64,000 nucleotides of DNA from an uncultured Planctomycetota bacterium (GTDB taxonomy: Bacteria; Planctomycetota; Planctomycetia; Gemmatales; HRBIN36), in NCBI GenBank assembly GCA_937944855.1, contig CALFAY010000038.1:104694-168693 (forward strand), given 5' to 3'. The notes under the pieces were generated by a model. That model had not been told where the DNA came from, ran no database searches, and saw only the letters and a program-made list of their open reading frames with translations. Made by a program: the position numbers and the translations under genes. Positions 26,129 through 35,127 of the stretch are shown here, in pieces (the stretch's first letter is position 1; each line of letters opens with the position of its first letter).

Positions 26129-27748
26129 CTAGGAGGCCTGACGGCGAACCAAGAGCAACGTGATGTCGTCGCCCATTCCGGAGCCGCGGGTGTAGTTGGC
26201 GACTTCTCTGCGGAGGCGGTCGCACCACTTCTCCAGGGTTTGATTCGCAGGGAGGGAGCCGAACTGTTGGGCCAGACGCTCGATGCCATAGCGTTCCTGG
26301 GTAACGGGGTGCGGGGCCTCGACCGCGCCGTCGGTAAACAAAAGCAGAGTGTCACCAGGTTCGAGGCAAATGCGGGCGTCTTCGGCCTGCACCGGCATGG
26401 GAAAGGCCCCGATGGGCCGTCCGGGTCGAGCCACGACGTGTTCGACGATGCCGTTGCGGCGGCGCACAAGCGGCGTGGGATGCCCGGCACTGGCCAGGAT
26501 CGCCTCGCCGCTGTGGGCGTCGATGACGCCGTGCAGCACGGTGGCGAACATCATGGTCTGGTTGTCTTCGTAAAGCACCGCGTTGAGCTGGTCGAGCAGA
26601 CTCGTCGGTGACGCAGCCGTGGTGGCCAGGTGGCGGCACAGCGTCCTCGTGGCCGTCATGTAGAGCGCCGCCGGGATGCCTTTGCCGACCACGTCAGCGA
26701 TAGTGAACGCCAGGCGCGTCGGCGACAACTGCTGGAAATCGTAGAAATCCCCGCTGACCTCTGTGGCCGGGCAGACCCGGGCGTACAATTCCAACCCCTG
26801 CGGAACCTGATCGAAGTCGTTGGGCAGAAACCCCTCTTGAATCTTGCGGGCCAGCATGAGTTCGTGCTGGACCCGCTCCTGCCGCAGCAGTTCGGCGTGG
26901 AGGCGGGCGTTTTCGATGACGGCGCCGGCATGCAGGGCCAAGGCAGTCGCCAGGTGCAGATCGTCCTTGGTGAAGGGCTGGTTGACGCGGAACGTGTCCA
27001 GCTGCACGACGCCCACCGGATGCCCTTCCGAGGTCTTGAGCGGCACACACAGAAACGAGCGGACGTTGAGTCGGTTGACGCTTTGCATCATGTCGAAGCG
27101 GAAATCGCCGGCGACGTTTTCGGCCACCAGGCCGACCCCCTCTTCGAGGACCCGGCGGACGACGGAACGGCTGTAAGCGGGACCGTCCCGGGTCTCGTCG
27201 CGGCTGATCGCGGCCCGGGCCATCAACTGGCCGTTTTCCACGAGCAGAATCAGACCGCGATCTGCCTGCATAAAAAGGCGCATCAAGGCTTGCAGCAGGC
27301 GCGGCAAGATGGCGTCCAGATCCAGCGAGCCGGACAACTGGTGCGAAATCTCCAGCACCGCTTTGAGCTTCCGCTCGGCATCGAGGCGGAAGAGATCGAC
27401 GTTGGAGGAATGCACCGTGACTTCCGCCCGGATGAGCGGCTGGGCTTCGCCAGTGTCGGACGACTCGAAGCGGAGCACGAACGGCCCGATGCGGATCTGA
27501 TCCTGGTCGCGCAGCTCGATGCGGTCCTGAATCCGCATGCCGTTGACGTAGGTGCCGTTGCTGCTGGCCAGGTCTTCGAGATAGTAGCGGTCATTGACCC
27601 GGACGATGCGGGCATGCCGTCGGCTGACTTCGCGGGATTCCAGGCGAAGATGGACGTTCGGTATCCTTCCCAGGACGATTTCATCGCGGTCCAGCGGAAA
27701 CTGCTGGGGACTGTCGCCGATGCCGCGCACCGTTATCAGCCGGGCCAT
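26129..27748 (-). CDS. FHA-GAF-PP2C (SpoIIE/RsbU-type) serine phosphatase
   Basis: A 539-residue signalling protein. An FHA domain (about 1-100) shows LGRIPNVHLRLESREVSRRHARI and SSNGTYVNG, the phosphothreonine-binding pattern. A GAF domain (about 140-290) follows, with VRSFLCVPLKTSEGHPVGVVQLD. The C-terminal PP2C domain (about 310-539) has the metal-binding EVSGDFYDF, TIADVVGKGIPAAL and SGMGDDITLLLV. RsbU/SpoIIE phosphatases dephosphorylate anti-anti-sigma proteins in partner-switching. No anti-sigma partner is encoded nearby, although a sigma factor lies at 40962. The start has no strong ribosome site. Confidence 0.93.
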   Translation of the reverse strand: MARLITVRGIGDSPQQFPLDRDEIVLGRIPNVHLRLESREVSRRHARIVRVNDRYYLEDLASSNGTYVNGMRIQDRIELRDQDQIRIGPFVLRFESSDTGEAQPLIRAEVTVHSSNVDLFRLDAERKLKAVLEISHQLSGSLDLDAILPRLLQALMRLFMQADRGLILLVENGQLMARAAISRDETRDGPAYSRSVVRRVLEEGVGLVAENVAGDFRFDMMQSVNRLNVRSFLCVPLKTSEGHPVGVVQLDTFRVNQPFTKDDLHLATALALHAGAVIENARLHAELLRQERVQHELMLARKIQEGFLPNDFDQVPQGLELYARVCPATEVSGDFYDFQQLSPTRLAFTIADVVGKGIPAALYMTATRTLCRHLATTAASPTSLLDQLNAVLYEDNQTMMFATVLHGVIDAHSGEAILASAGHPTPLVRRRNGIVEHVVARPGRPIGAFPMPVQAEDARICLEPGDTLLLFTDGAVEAPHPVTQERYGIERLAQQFGSLPANQTLEKWCDRLRREVANYTRGSGMGDDITLLLVRRQAS

Positions 27749-27963
27749 GATGTCTCACCCTTCCGACTGGAATCCCCCAGCCGAACACTCTACCACCTCT
27801 CCCCGGCATGCTGCCAGTGCTCAAATGCAACTGGGACGTTTCTGACCTTTTTGGCAGTTGGAGACCGTGCCTCGGCGGCCAAACCGACGCGGCTGCCATC
27901 GCCCCATTGCGGTGGATGTCCCCGAGGCTACAATCGGAATGGTCCCTGATGCCGAGAACTCTC

Positions 27964-29322
27964 ATGACCCAACGCTGGTATCACAATGCGACCCGCGGCC
28001 AGTGGATGGCTTTAGCCGCCGCCCTGCTGGGATGGATGTTCGACGGCTTCGAGATGGGCATCTTTCCGCCGTTGAGCCGCACCGCGCTGGTCGCTCTGCT
28101 GGCTCCGGCAGCGACGCAGAGTCCGGAAGCGCCCGAGGAGAGCCTGCGCGCCCAACGGGAACTGGAAAGGCTGGTCGGTGAATGGAACGGCTACATCTAC
28201 GCGGCTTTTCTGGTGGGCGCGGCCTGCGGCGGCTGGCTGTTCGGCTGGCTGGGCGACCGCATCGGTCGTGTCCGAGCCATGGTCGGCAGCGTGCTCACCT
28301 ATGCCATCTTCACTGGCCTGTGCGGGCTGGCCATGAGTGCCTGGCATCTGGCGGTGCTGCGCTTCATCGCGGCCCTGGGCATGGGCGGAGAGTGGGCCTT
28401 AGGCGTGGCCCTGGTGATGGAGAGCTGGCCCGCCCGTTCGCGGGTGGTTCTGGCGGGCCTGATCGGTGCGGCAGCCAACGTGGGCTTCATGCTCGCCGCC
28501 CTGCTTGTTCTGGGAACCGGAGCCGCGGGACTCAGGACCGAGGAAGGCGGGTGGCGCTGGCTGCTGGGCATCTGTGCTTTTCCAGCCCTGCTGACGTTCT
28601 TCATCCGCATGTTCGTCCCGGAATCGGAAAAGTGGCAGGAAGCGGTGCAGAGCGGACCCCGGCCGAGTCTGGTCGAGATCTTCGCTCCCGGGATCCGATT
28701 TCGCACCCTGTTGGCCGCTACCCTGGCCGGGATCGCTCTTCTGGGCACCTGGGGATCGGTCCAATGGGTGCCTCCCTGGGTCAGCAAAATGGCTGGTCCC
28801 CAGATGGCCAGCCTGGCTCAGATCAGTTCCGGACTCGGAGCGGTGATCGGCTCCTTCTGCGGAGCGGTCATTGGAGACAGGCTCACCCGGCGACTCGCCT
28901 ACTTCTTCTTGTGCCTGGGCTCCCTGGGGATTTGTGCCGTGCTCTTCCGCTACTCGGCCGACTTCGGAGCGTATCCGACCCGTGGAGCGGCGGACCTGGC
29001 CGAGTGGCTCGGCTATGTGGACTGGCCTTTCATGGCGTTGATCTTCCTGACCGGCTTCCTTACGGCTTCCTTTTATGGTTGGCTGCCGTTGTACCTGCCG
29101 GAACTGTTCCCGACGCGAGTCCGGGCCACGGGACAGGGCTTCGGCTTTAACGCCGGTCGCATCGTTGCCGCCGTCGGCGCGCTGAGCATGGGCTACCTGA
29201 TGAAATACGCTTTCCACGGCGACTACGGACAGGCTGGGGCGACCATCAGTTTGATCTATGCCGCCGGTCTGCTGGTCATCTGGCTGGCCCCGGAAACCAA
29301 GGGGAAGCCGCTGCCCGAGTGA
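27964..29322 (+). CDS. MFS transporter
   Basis: A 452-residue major facilitator superfamily permease with about 12 TM segments. The N-terminal WMALAAALLGWMFDGFEMGIF and the loop motif GWLGDRIGRVRAM are typical of the sialate/aromatic-acid:H+ symporter group. The first periplasmic loop is extended (APAATQSPEAPEESLRAQRELERLVGEW), unusual for the family. GGEWALGVALVMESWPARSR follows TM4. The substrate cannot be told; a carboxylate is plausible. ATG 27964 is chosen, with ATG 27949 as the alternative. Confidence 0.88.
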   Translation: MTQRWYHNATRGQWMALAAALLGWMFDGFEMGIFPPLSRTALVALLAPAATQSPEAPEESLRAQRELERLVGEWNGYIYAAFLVGAACGGWLFGWLGDRIGRVRAMVGSVLTYAIFTGLCGLAMSAWHLAVLRFIAALGMGGEWALGVALVMESWPARSRVVLAGLIGAAANVGFMLAALLVLGTGAAGLRTEEGGWRWLLGICAFPALLTFFIRMFVPESEKWQEAVQSGPRPSLVEIFAPGIRFRTLLAATLAGIALLGTWGSVQWVPPWVSKMAGPQMASLAQISSGLGAVIGSFCGAVIGDRLTRRLAYFFLCLGSLGICAVLFRYSADFGAYPTRGAADLAEWLGYVDWPFMALIFLTGFLTASFYGWLPLYLPELFPTRVRATGQGFGFNAGRIVAAVGALSMGYLMKYAFHGDYGQAGATISLIYAAGLLVIWLAPETKGKPLPE

Positions 29323-29344
29323 TCCTTGCACGCCGCTTGACGAA

Positions 29345-30115
29345 TTACAGGATCAAGCCGCCGTCGATGGTGAAGACAGCTCCGGTGCAGTAGGCCGAGG
29401 CCGGTGCAGCCAGATAGACAGCCAGCAGAGCCATTTCCTCCGGCTGAGCGATGCGGCCCAAGGGAACCGCGCGGAGGAAGCGCTGCAAATGCTCCTCGTT
29501 CTGCCACAAAGCGGCGGAGAATCTGGTCTGGACCAGACCCGGGCAGATGACGTTGGCCCGGATGCCGTCTTTGGCCCATTCCTGAGCGAGCACCTTGGTC
29601 AGGTTGATGAGCGCGGCCTTGCTGACACTGTAAAGACCGAGTCCAGGTTCGGGCCGCAATCCGCCGACGCTGGCGATGTTGATAATCGAGCCGCCGCCGC
29701 GGGCTTTCATGCTCGGATAGGCCGCCTTGGCCAGTTCCAGCGGACCCAGGACGTTGACCTGCATGATCTTGGCGAAGACGCTGGCATCGGTATCGAGTAT
29801 GGGGCCGAAGACCGGATTGGTGGCGGCGTTGTTGACCACGATGTCCACGCCGCCGCAGCGGGAGCAGGTTTCCTCCACAAGGCTGCGAAGGGCCTGCGGA
29901 TCGCCGGCATGAGCGGCAATCGCCTCCGCCTTGCCCTGCCGCTGGCGAATCGCCTCGGCCACCGCGCTCACGGATTCGAGTTTGCGGCTGCTGACGACGA
30001 CGTGCGCGCCGAACTCCGCCAGCGCTTCGGCAATGACCGCTCCAATGCCGCGGCTCGCCCCCGTCACGATGGCCGTCTTGCCGCTCAGATCGAGTTGTTC
30101 CCGATAGCGACTCAT
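29345..30115 (-). CDS. Short-chain dehydrogenase/reductase (3-oxoacyl-ACP reductase-like)
   Basis: A 256-residue classical SDR. The cofactor motif is AIVTGASRGIGAVIAEAL, the structural motif VVNNAATNP, and the catalytic residues Ser and YSVSK are in SIINIASVGGLRPEPGLGLYSVSKAAL. The C-terminus PLGRIAQPEEMALLAVYLAAPASAYCTGAVFTIDGGLIL is the FabG/glucose-dehydrogenase type, often with oligomeric contacts. The product is an unknown hydroxy or oxo compound. It follows the other SDR by 18 bases on the same strand and is probably cotranscribed with it. Confidence 0.9.
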   Translation of the reverse strand: MSRYREQLDLSGKTAIVTGASRGIGAVIAEALAEFGAHVVVSSRKLESVSAVAEAIRQRQGKAEAIAAHAGDPQALRSLVEETCSRCGGVDIVVNNAATNPVFGPILDTDASVFAKIMQVNVLGPLELAKAAYPSMKARGGGSIINIASVGGLRPEPGLGLYSVSKAALINLTKVLAQEWAKDGIRANVICPGLVQTRFSAALWQNEEHLQRFLRAVPLGRIAQPEEMALLAVYLAAPASAYCTGAVFTIDGGLIL

Positions 30116-30133
30116 CGGAACTGTTCCCGCCTC

Positions 30134-30817
30134 TTACAAAGGAACGGAGAGTGATTGGCCGTTGTCCTTCGGCCCCAGTTGCAGCAAAAACGGAGCTGCC
30201 TTTGCCGCCCAGGCTTCGGGTTTGGGATAGCGTGACGCTCCCTCCGCCCAGCATTTCCGCAGCATGTCGGTGTCGATGATTCCGGGGTTGAGCGGAATGG
30301 CCGCCATGCCCGCTGGCAGTTCCTGGGCCAGGGCCTTGGTCAATCCTTCGACGGCGAATTTGGTGGCACAGTAGGCAGCGACTTCGGGAGCCGTGGAGCG
30401 GCCCCAGCCGGAACTGAGATTGACGATGACGCCCTGCCCCTTTCGTACCATCGCCGGTACGAAATGGCGAATGACATTGGCGACGCCTTTGATGTTGACG
30501 TCGATGACGGGATCGAACTCGGCCGCCGACAAGTTCCACAGCTTATCCACGCGGTTCATCAAGGCAGCGTTGTTGATGAGGAGATCCGGGGGGCCGTGGC
30601 TGGTCAGGACCTGCTCGGCCCAGTGGCGGACGGCGGCATCGTCGGCGACGTCCACGCAGGTGAACTCATGGGGCTTGCCCCACTGCCGCGTCAGCGCCTC
30701 GACGTGCTGCCGGGATCGACCGCAGCCGATTACCATGTGCCCCATCTCTGCGAACCGAGCCGCCAGGGCCTTGCCCAGCCCCCGCGTCGCTCCCGTGATG
30801 ACGATCAATCTGGCCAA
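30134..30817 (-). CDS. Short-chain dehydrogenase/reductase
   Basis: A 227-residue SDR. LIVITGATRGLGKALAARFA is the dinucleotide motif, LINNAAL the structural motif, and YCATK carries the catalytic Tyr and Lys after IVNLSSGWG. The C-terminal part is short and lacks the substrate-loop extension of its neighbour. The track start TTG 30841 is less likely than TTG 30817, which has GGAGAG seven bases upstream; no ATG start fits. It lies between bpt and the second SDR on the same strand. Confidence 0.85.
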   Translation of the reverse strand: MARLIVITGATRGLGKALAARFAEMGHMVIGCGRSRQHVEALTRQWGKPHEFTCVDVADDAAVRHWAEQVLTSHGPPDLLINNAALMNRVDKLWNLSAAEFDPVIDVNIKGVANVIRHFVPAMVRKGQGVIVNLSSGWGRSTAPEVAAYCATKFAVEGLTKALAQELPAGMAAIPLNPGIIDTDMLRKCWAEGASRYPKPEAWAAKAAPFLLQLGPKDNGQSLSVPL

Positions 30818-30862
30818 AGGATCTCTCTCCCGAGACTTCAAGGCAGCGACGACTCGCTTGGG

Positions 30863-31579
30863 TCACCGGGTCCGGAAGTCTGTCCACTTCATGCCGGGTT
30901 CGAGCACTTGGTTCGGACGGAAGTCGGCCTTGTATTCCAGCGAGCGGCAACCCGCCACATAATAGCCCAGATAGACATACGGAAGTTCCCGGCGCGCCGC
31001 TTCCGCAATGATGCTCAGCACGTTGAAGGTTCCCAGGCAGCGGCGTCGCTGTTGGGGGTCATAAAAAAAGTAGATCGCCGACAGGCCGTCCGGCACCTCG
31101 TCCACGTAACCGACGCCGATCAGGTCATCACCCAAATAGTAGGCGTATTCGGAGGTCCGCAGAGAATTGTCCACGAACATGGCCTGGTAGGCGGCCTCGG
31201 CGTCGTGATGGGGTGCGGGCCAGCCCTTGAAGACGGCCTGAAAACGGTGATAGCGGTCGTAGAGGTCGAGCCGGACGGCGTCGCAAAGCGGCTGCCCGAT
31301 GGTCAGCCTCACGGTGTCGGCATTGGCCCGCCAGGCTCGGCGTTGGCTGCGGTTCGGCTTGAAACGCTGCACGTTGACTCGCAACGGCCGACATGCCCGG
31401 CACGCACTGCACCTCGGACGGAACAGCAGTCGTCCGAAACGCCGCCAACCCTGGTTCATCAGGGCTTGATACTCCTGTGCGGTCAGGGTGCCGACCACAA
31501 GCCCTTGCATGCGCATGGTCTGCTCTGGCAGATAAGTACAGACATCCGGGGAGGAAACGAATTGATGCAGGACCAGCAT
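30863..31579 (-). CDS. bpt: Aspartate/glutamate leucyltransferase (arginyl-tRNA-protein transferase family)
   Basis: A 238-residue aminoacyl-tRNA-protein transferase of the bacterial N-end rule, adding Leu to N-terminal Asp or Glu to mark proteins for ClpS/ClpAP. The N-terminal SSPDVCTYLPEQTM and FRPRCSACRACRPLRV cysteines, DLYDRYHRFQ and YLGYYVAGCRSLEYKADFRPN are family signatures. The ATG at 31579 (MLVLHQFVS) fits homologues and lies downstream of the -10 box at 31614-31619. The track start at 31639 would lie upstream of that promoter. Confidence 0.9.
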   Translation of the reverse strand: MLVLHQFVSSPDVCTYLPEQTMRMQGLVVGTLTAQEYQALMNQGWRRFGRLLFRPRCSACRACRPLRVNVQRFKPNRSQRRAWRANADTVRLTIGQPLCDAVRLDLYDRYHRFQAVFKGWPAPHHDAEAAYQAMFVDNSLRTSEYAYYLGDDLIGVGYVDEVPDGLSAIYFFYDPQQRRRCLGTFNVLSIIAEAARRELPYVYLGYYVAGCRSLEYKADFRPNQVLEPGMKWTDFRTR

Positions 31580-31613
31580 GCGTGGCGTCCCGAGTCTCGA
31601 TCCGCTTGTCTCC

Positions 31614-31619
31614 ATTATA
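31614..31619 (-). promoter_or_regulatory. -10 box (TATAAT) of bpt
   Basis: TATAAT within CGGTTTATAATGGAG on the minus strand. Transcription would start near 31607, about 28 bases before ATG 31579. It overlaps the alternative ATG at 31615, which argues against that start. Confidence 0.5.
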
Positions 31620-31728
31620 AACCGGGACATCTTGAGCACATTCCGAATGCAGCAACTCTGCCGGGGTCCTCGCGCAGCGGATGGTGTGCCGGGACCGAGG
31701 CAAGCATGGCGGTCGGCGACGGATCGGC

Positions 31729-31734
31729 TATACT
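31729..31734 (+). promoter_or_regulatory. Putative -10 box of the large envelope genes
   Basis: TATACT about 107 bases before the ATG at 31841. The -35 at the usual distance is weak. It is the only good -10 match in the gap between bpt and the 1092-residue gene. Confidence 0.3.
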
Positions 31735-31840
31735 GGGGACCAGGCGAACAGCACGTTGATTTCCGGATCGGAAGCCGGGGTCAGGGCATGTCAGCAAGGC
31801 ACGCGGAGGTACGGCGATCAGGCCGGTCGATGTCACGGGT

Positions 31841-34800
31841 ATGACAGTCGGATTCTTCGGTTATCTGCTGTCGTGGGCAATGCTCCTGGTGCAAGGCGAC
31901 GGCAAGCCGAGCGGCCAGGAGACGACGGGGCCGCGTCCGGGCGAAGCCGCGGCTGTCGGTCTCGGAGACTTCAAGCAGGCGCTTGACCAGTCCCGGCCCA
32001 ATACGGTCATTCTCAGCGTGGAACAGTACGAGGCCCTGTTGGAGCGTCTGCAAAAGCTGGAAAAGCCAACCTCGGAACGGCGTACCCATTTCCTGAACGC
32101 TTGCCGCATTTCGGGTCAGGTAACTGCGACTGGCCCTGCGCGGTGGCTGGCGGATGTGCAATTGGAGTTGGAGTTCCGCACGGTCGAGAAAGACCTGATC
32201 CTGCCCATCGGACTGAGAGGGGCACGGCTGACCAAGGCCCTGCTGGATGGGCAACCTCCGGTCTGGGCGTCCGGCGGCGAAGGGTTGGCTCTGCGGTTGG
32301 GCGAGCCGAAGGTCTATCGCCTGGTGCTCCACCTTCAACCGACAGTGACGCAGATTGGTCAGGAATCCCGTCTGTTGATCGAGAACCTGCCCCAGGCGGC
32401 CATCACCACTCTCGACCTCACCATCCCGGCCCCGGTGACTGCCGCTCAGGTCGTCGGTTCGGGTCCGATCGCCATTGAGAAGACGGAGAATCATCGTTCG
32501 CGGCTGCGTTCCGACGCTCTCGGCGTCCTGACGCAGCTCGATCTCCGCTGGCAGACTCCGAACCCGGAGCCGGAAACCGGCAATTTGCAAGTCGTGGTCC
32601 ATGCCGACACGCAGGCCACCCTGGAGGACACGGTGCTGGACACGGAATCCCGCATCCGCATCGAGGTCCGGCAGGGAAACTTCGACCGCCTGGCCTTCCG
32701 CATTCCCAAGGAGATTACCTTGCTCCAGGTGGAGACCGAGGGCAGGAGCGATCCGGTCGATAGCTCCTTTGAACCGGGCAGCGGTCAGTTCGTCGTCAAG
32801 CTGCGAAGCCCGCTCGGCTTCGGCCATCCCCCCTTGGAGTTGCGGGTGCGAACGCAGCAGCCCTTCCCAGACAAGTCCGGCAGGCCGCTGAGCGTCGGTT
32901 GGCTTGAACTGCTGGACATTCCCCGCAAACAACAAACGGGAACGATCGTCTTCTTTGCCCCCGGGGATCGCCGGGTCCGGTTCCAGCCGGTGGAGGCCTT
33001 CCGCATCGACCCGCGGGAAGTCAGCCCCGGCACCCGCCCGGCTCTGTTCGCGGCCCGCTACTGGAGGCAACCGGCCCGGGTGGACCTGCTCGTAGAACCG
33101 GGGGCGACTCTGGCTGCGCAGGCCGCCGTCAAGCCGTCCTATACCCTCACTTTTACCGGCAAACAGATCCATGCCGCGTTTTCCTGGGAGATCACGCCGC
33201 GTAATCGCACCCCTTGTCAGGAGATCGACCTGCACTGGCCGGCTGGCTTCGTTCTGGATCGCAATACCCTGTTGAGCGGTCCCGTCGAATCGGTCCAGGC
33301 GGTTGATGGCAGTCCGGAAACCGTCCGCGTCCGTCTAGTTCCGCGCCAAAGCAGCAAATTCACTCTCAAGGCTGAAGGCGTGCTTTCCTGGGGTGAAGGG
33401 GAGATCCATGCTCTGCCGCTGGCCTACGTGGCCCGGGCGGCCACGGAACGGGAAGGCCGTCTGGAGGCCATGCCACTGCTGCCGGAACGCGGTGAGGCGC
33501 GGTTGCTGTGTCAGGCCACCGACGTGCGCGTTCTCTCCTCCCAACTCCCGCTGTATGCCGAAGACGGCAAGCTGCTGGTGCTGCCGTTTTCCTGCGGTCC
33601 CAGCAGTGTCATGCAACTGCGGCATCCCGAACCTGGAAGCTCGCAGCTGGAAGTGGCGGTCCAGCCGTTGCGGCATCAGGTGCGTTCTTCCGCGGACGTC
33701 TGCATCACCTCCGCGGCATGGGAAATCGAACAGCGGTTGAATTACCGCGTTGTCGGCTCACCCCCTTCGGAACTGTGGTTGCGGGTGCCGCGTGTGCTTC
33801 AGGATCGCTTGCAGGCCTGGCTGCGGTACACCAATCGCTCCGGAGAGACGATCCGGGTGGAAACAGCCCTCACCGAGCGCGGCCCGCGTCCGCTGGTGCC
33901 GACCGATGTGGTCGAGCGCCTCCTGCCGTTGCCTCAGGATGTCGGCGAGCAATGCGAAGTCGTGCTCGCAGCCGTCTTGCCGCGGGGGGAAGCCACTGGC
34001 CGGCTGAGCGTTCGTTGCGTCGCTCCGGGACCTCAGGAGCGGCTGGTGGGACCTGCCTCTGTCCGCGTGTGGACCAGCGCCCGAGTCAACGCCGTGCCAG
34101 TCGTGGAGGAGGGCAACTGGAACCTGGCGACGACGGCTTACTCGGAACCGGGAAGTGCCCCGGACTGGCAGTTGCACGCTCCGGACCTGACCGCGCCCCT
34201 CCTCCTGGACCTCAGCGAACGTCAAGAATCTGTTTCGACGACGCTGGTCGTGGACGAAGCCCGTGTTCAGCTCGCCGCTCCGACGGCGGGACGCTTTCTG
34301 GTGCGTGTCGCCTTGCGGCTCGATCCGGTGCGGCAGGAGCGAATCCTCCTGCGCTTGCCGCTGGACCGGTCGGAAGTACGCTTGGAACGCTTGCTGGTCA
34401 ACGGAACCGAGCAGCGCCCGCAGACGCTCAGCGACTCCGAGGACGCACCGGGCAGTTGCGATCTGGTGGTGGGGTTGTCACCACGTCATCTCCGCGGTCC
34501 GGTCCGCCTGGAGCTGACGCTTCCGTGGCGTTCTGGGGTCCGGCCGCTGGGTTTCGCCTGGCAGCGGTTGCCCGTGGTGGAAGTGCCCCAGGCCGATGCC
34601 GTGCATGAGGTCGTCTGGCAGCTGGAACCCCACCGGGGAGCGACGCCCTTGCTGTGGAGCGGATGGGCCGAGCCGATGACCGAGCACTTCGCTTTCCATC
34701 AGCGCGGCACCCTGGAGCCGCCGACCGTGTGGATCGTACCGAAGCTGTTGTGGACCCTGCTGGTCTCGGCGACGGTGTTCATGATCGCGGTGGGTCTGTT

Positions 34801-35119
34801 TTATGCCCCTCGGCCTCTCTCGGGGTTCTTGGCTTTGCTCCTCGCCTGGCTGCTGGTGGGTCTGATGTTCTGGAAGTACCACGTCTGGCTGGGCGTTCTG
34901 TACGGCAGCTGGCCTGGCGTAGCGGTCAGCGTCGGCCTGTTGGGCCTGGCCTGGATGCGACGCCAGCGTTGGCGGCGGAAGGTGACGTATCTGCCCGGTT
35001 TCACGCGAAGTGCAGGAGAACTGGTCCGAAGCCGCTCCTCGGTGCAACGTCTGACGCCGAGCGCGGCAGCGTCCGCTCCGCCGTCGAACGGCTCGACCCG
35101 CATCACTCCGAAGACGTGA
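31841..35119 (+). CDS. Large envelope protein, module A (1092 aa)
   Basis: I do not recognise a named family. The N-terminus (MTVGFFGYLLSWAMLLVQGDG) is a signal peptide or anchor. Residues about 45-950 are beta-rich and extracytoplasmic, starting VILSVEQYEALLERLQKLE and then DLILPIGLRGARLTKALLDGQPP. About three TM helices follow (963-1038: LLWTLLVSATVFMIAVGLFY, GFLALLLAWLLVGLMFW, AVSVGLLGLAWM), then a basic tail MRRQRWRRK and a Ser/Pro-rich end. The same order, with similar opening motifs, recurs twice in the next gene. The 3' end overlaps a GTG in-frame with the next ORF, so translation is probably coupled. A structural or assembly role in the cell envelope is inferred only. Confidence 0.75.
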   Translation: MTVGFFGYLLSWAMLLVQGDGKPSGQETTGPRPGEAAAVGLGDFKQALDQSRPNTVILSVEQYEALLERLQKLEKPTSERRTHFLNACRISGQVTATGPARWLADVQLELEFRTVEKDLILPIGLRGARLTKALLDGQPPVWASGGEGLALRLGEPKVYRLVLHLQPTVTQIGQESRLLIENLPQAAITTLDLTIPAPVTAAQVVGSGPIAIEKTENHRSRLRSDALGVLTQLDLRWQTPNPEPETGNLQVVVHADTQATLEDTVLDTESRIRIEVRQGNFDRLAFRIPKEITLLQVETEGRSDPVDSSFEPGSGQFVVKLRSPLGFGHPPLELRVRTQQPFPDKSGRPLSVGWLELLDIPRKQQTGTIVFFAPGDRRVRFQPVEAFRIDPREVSPGTRPALFAARYWRQPARVDLLVEPGATLAAQAAVKPSYTLTFTGKQIHAAFSWEITPRNRTPCQEIDLHWPAGFVLDRNTLLSGPVESVQAVDGSPETVRVRLVPRQSSKFTLKAEGVLSWGEGEIHALPLAYVARAATEREGRLEAMPLLPERGEARLLCQATDVRVLSSQLPLYAEDGKLLVLPFSCGPSSVMQLRHPEPGSSQLEVAVQPLRHQVRSSADVCITSAAWEIEQRLNYRVVGSPPSELWLRVPRVLQDRLQAWLRYTNRSGETIRVETALTERGPRPLVPTDVVERLLPLPQDVGEQCEVVLAAVLPRGEATGRLSVRCVAPGPQERLVGPASVRVWTSARVNAVPVVEEGNWNLATTAYSEPGSAPDWQLHAPDLTAPLLLDLSERQESVSTTLVVDEARVQLAAPTAGRFLVRVALRLDPVRQERILLRLPLDRSEVRLERLLVNGTEQRPQTLSDSEDAPGSCDLVVGLSPRHLRGPVRLELTLPWRSGVRPLGFAWQRLPVVEVPQADAVHEVVWQLEPHRGATPLLWSGWAEPMTEHFAFHQRGTLEPPTVWIVPKLLWTLLVSATVFMIAVGLFYAPRPLSGFLALLLAWLLVGLMFWKYHVWLGVLYGSWPGVAVSVGLLGLAWMRRQRWRRKVTYLPGFTRSAGELVRSRSSVQRLTPSAAASAPPSNGSTRITPKT

Positions 35120-35127
35120 CCGACGCT

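Noticed and set aside
30839-30841. TTG 30841 as the SDR start
   Set aside because: TTG 30817 has a better-placed GGAGAG and begins directly at the Rossmann strand.
34654-35127. N-terminal extension of the 1807-aa ORF
   Set aside because: This part overlaps the 1092-aa gene out of frame and has no signal or domain; the signal peptide begins at 35128.
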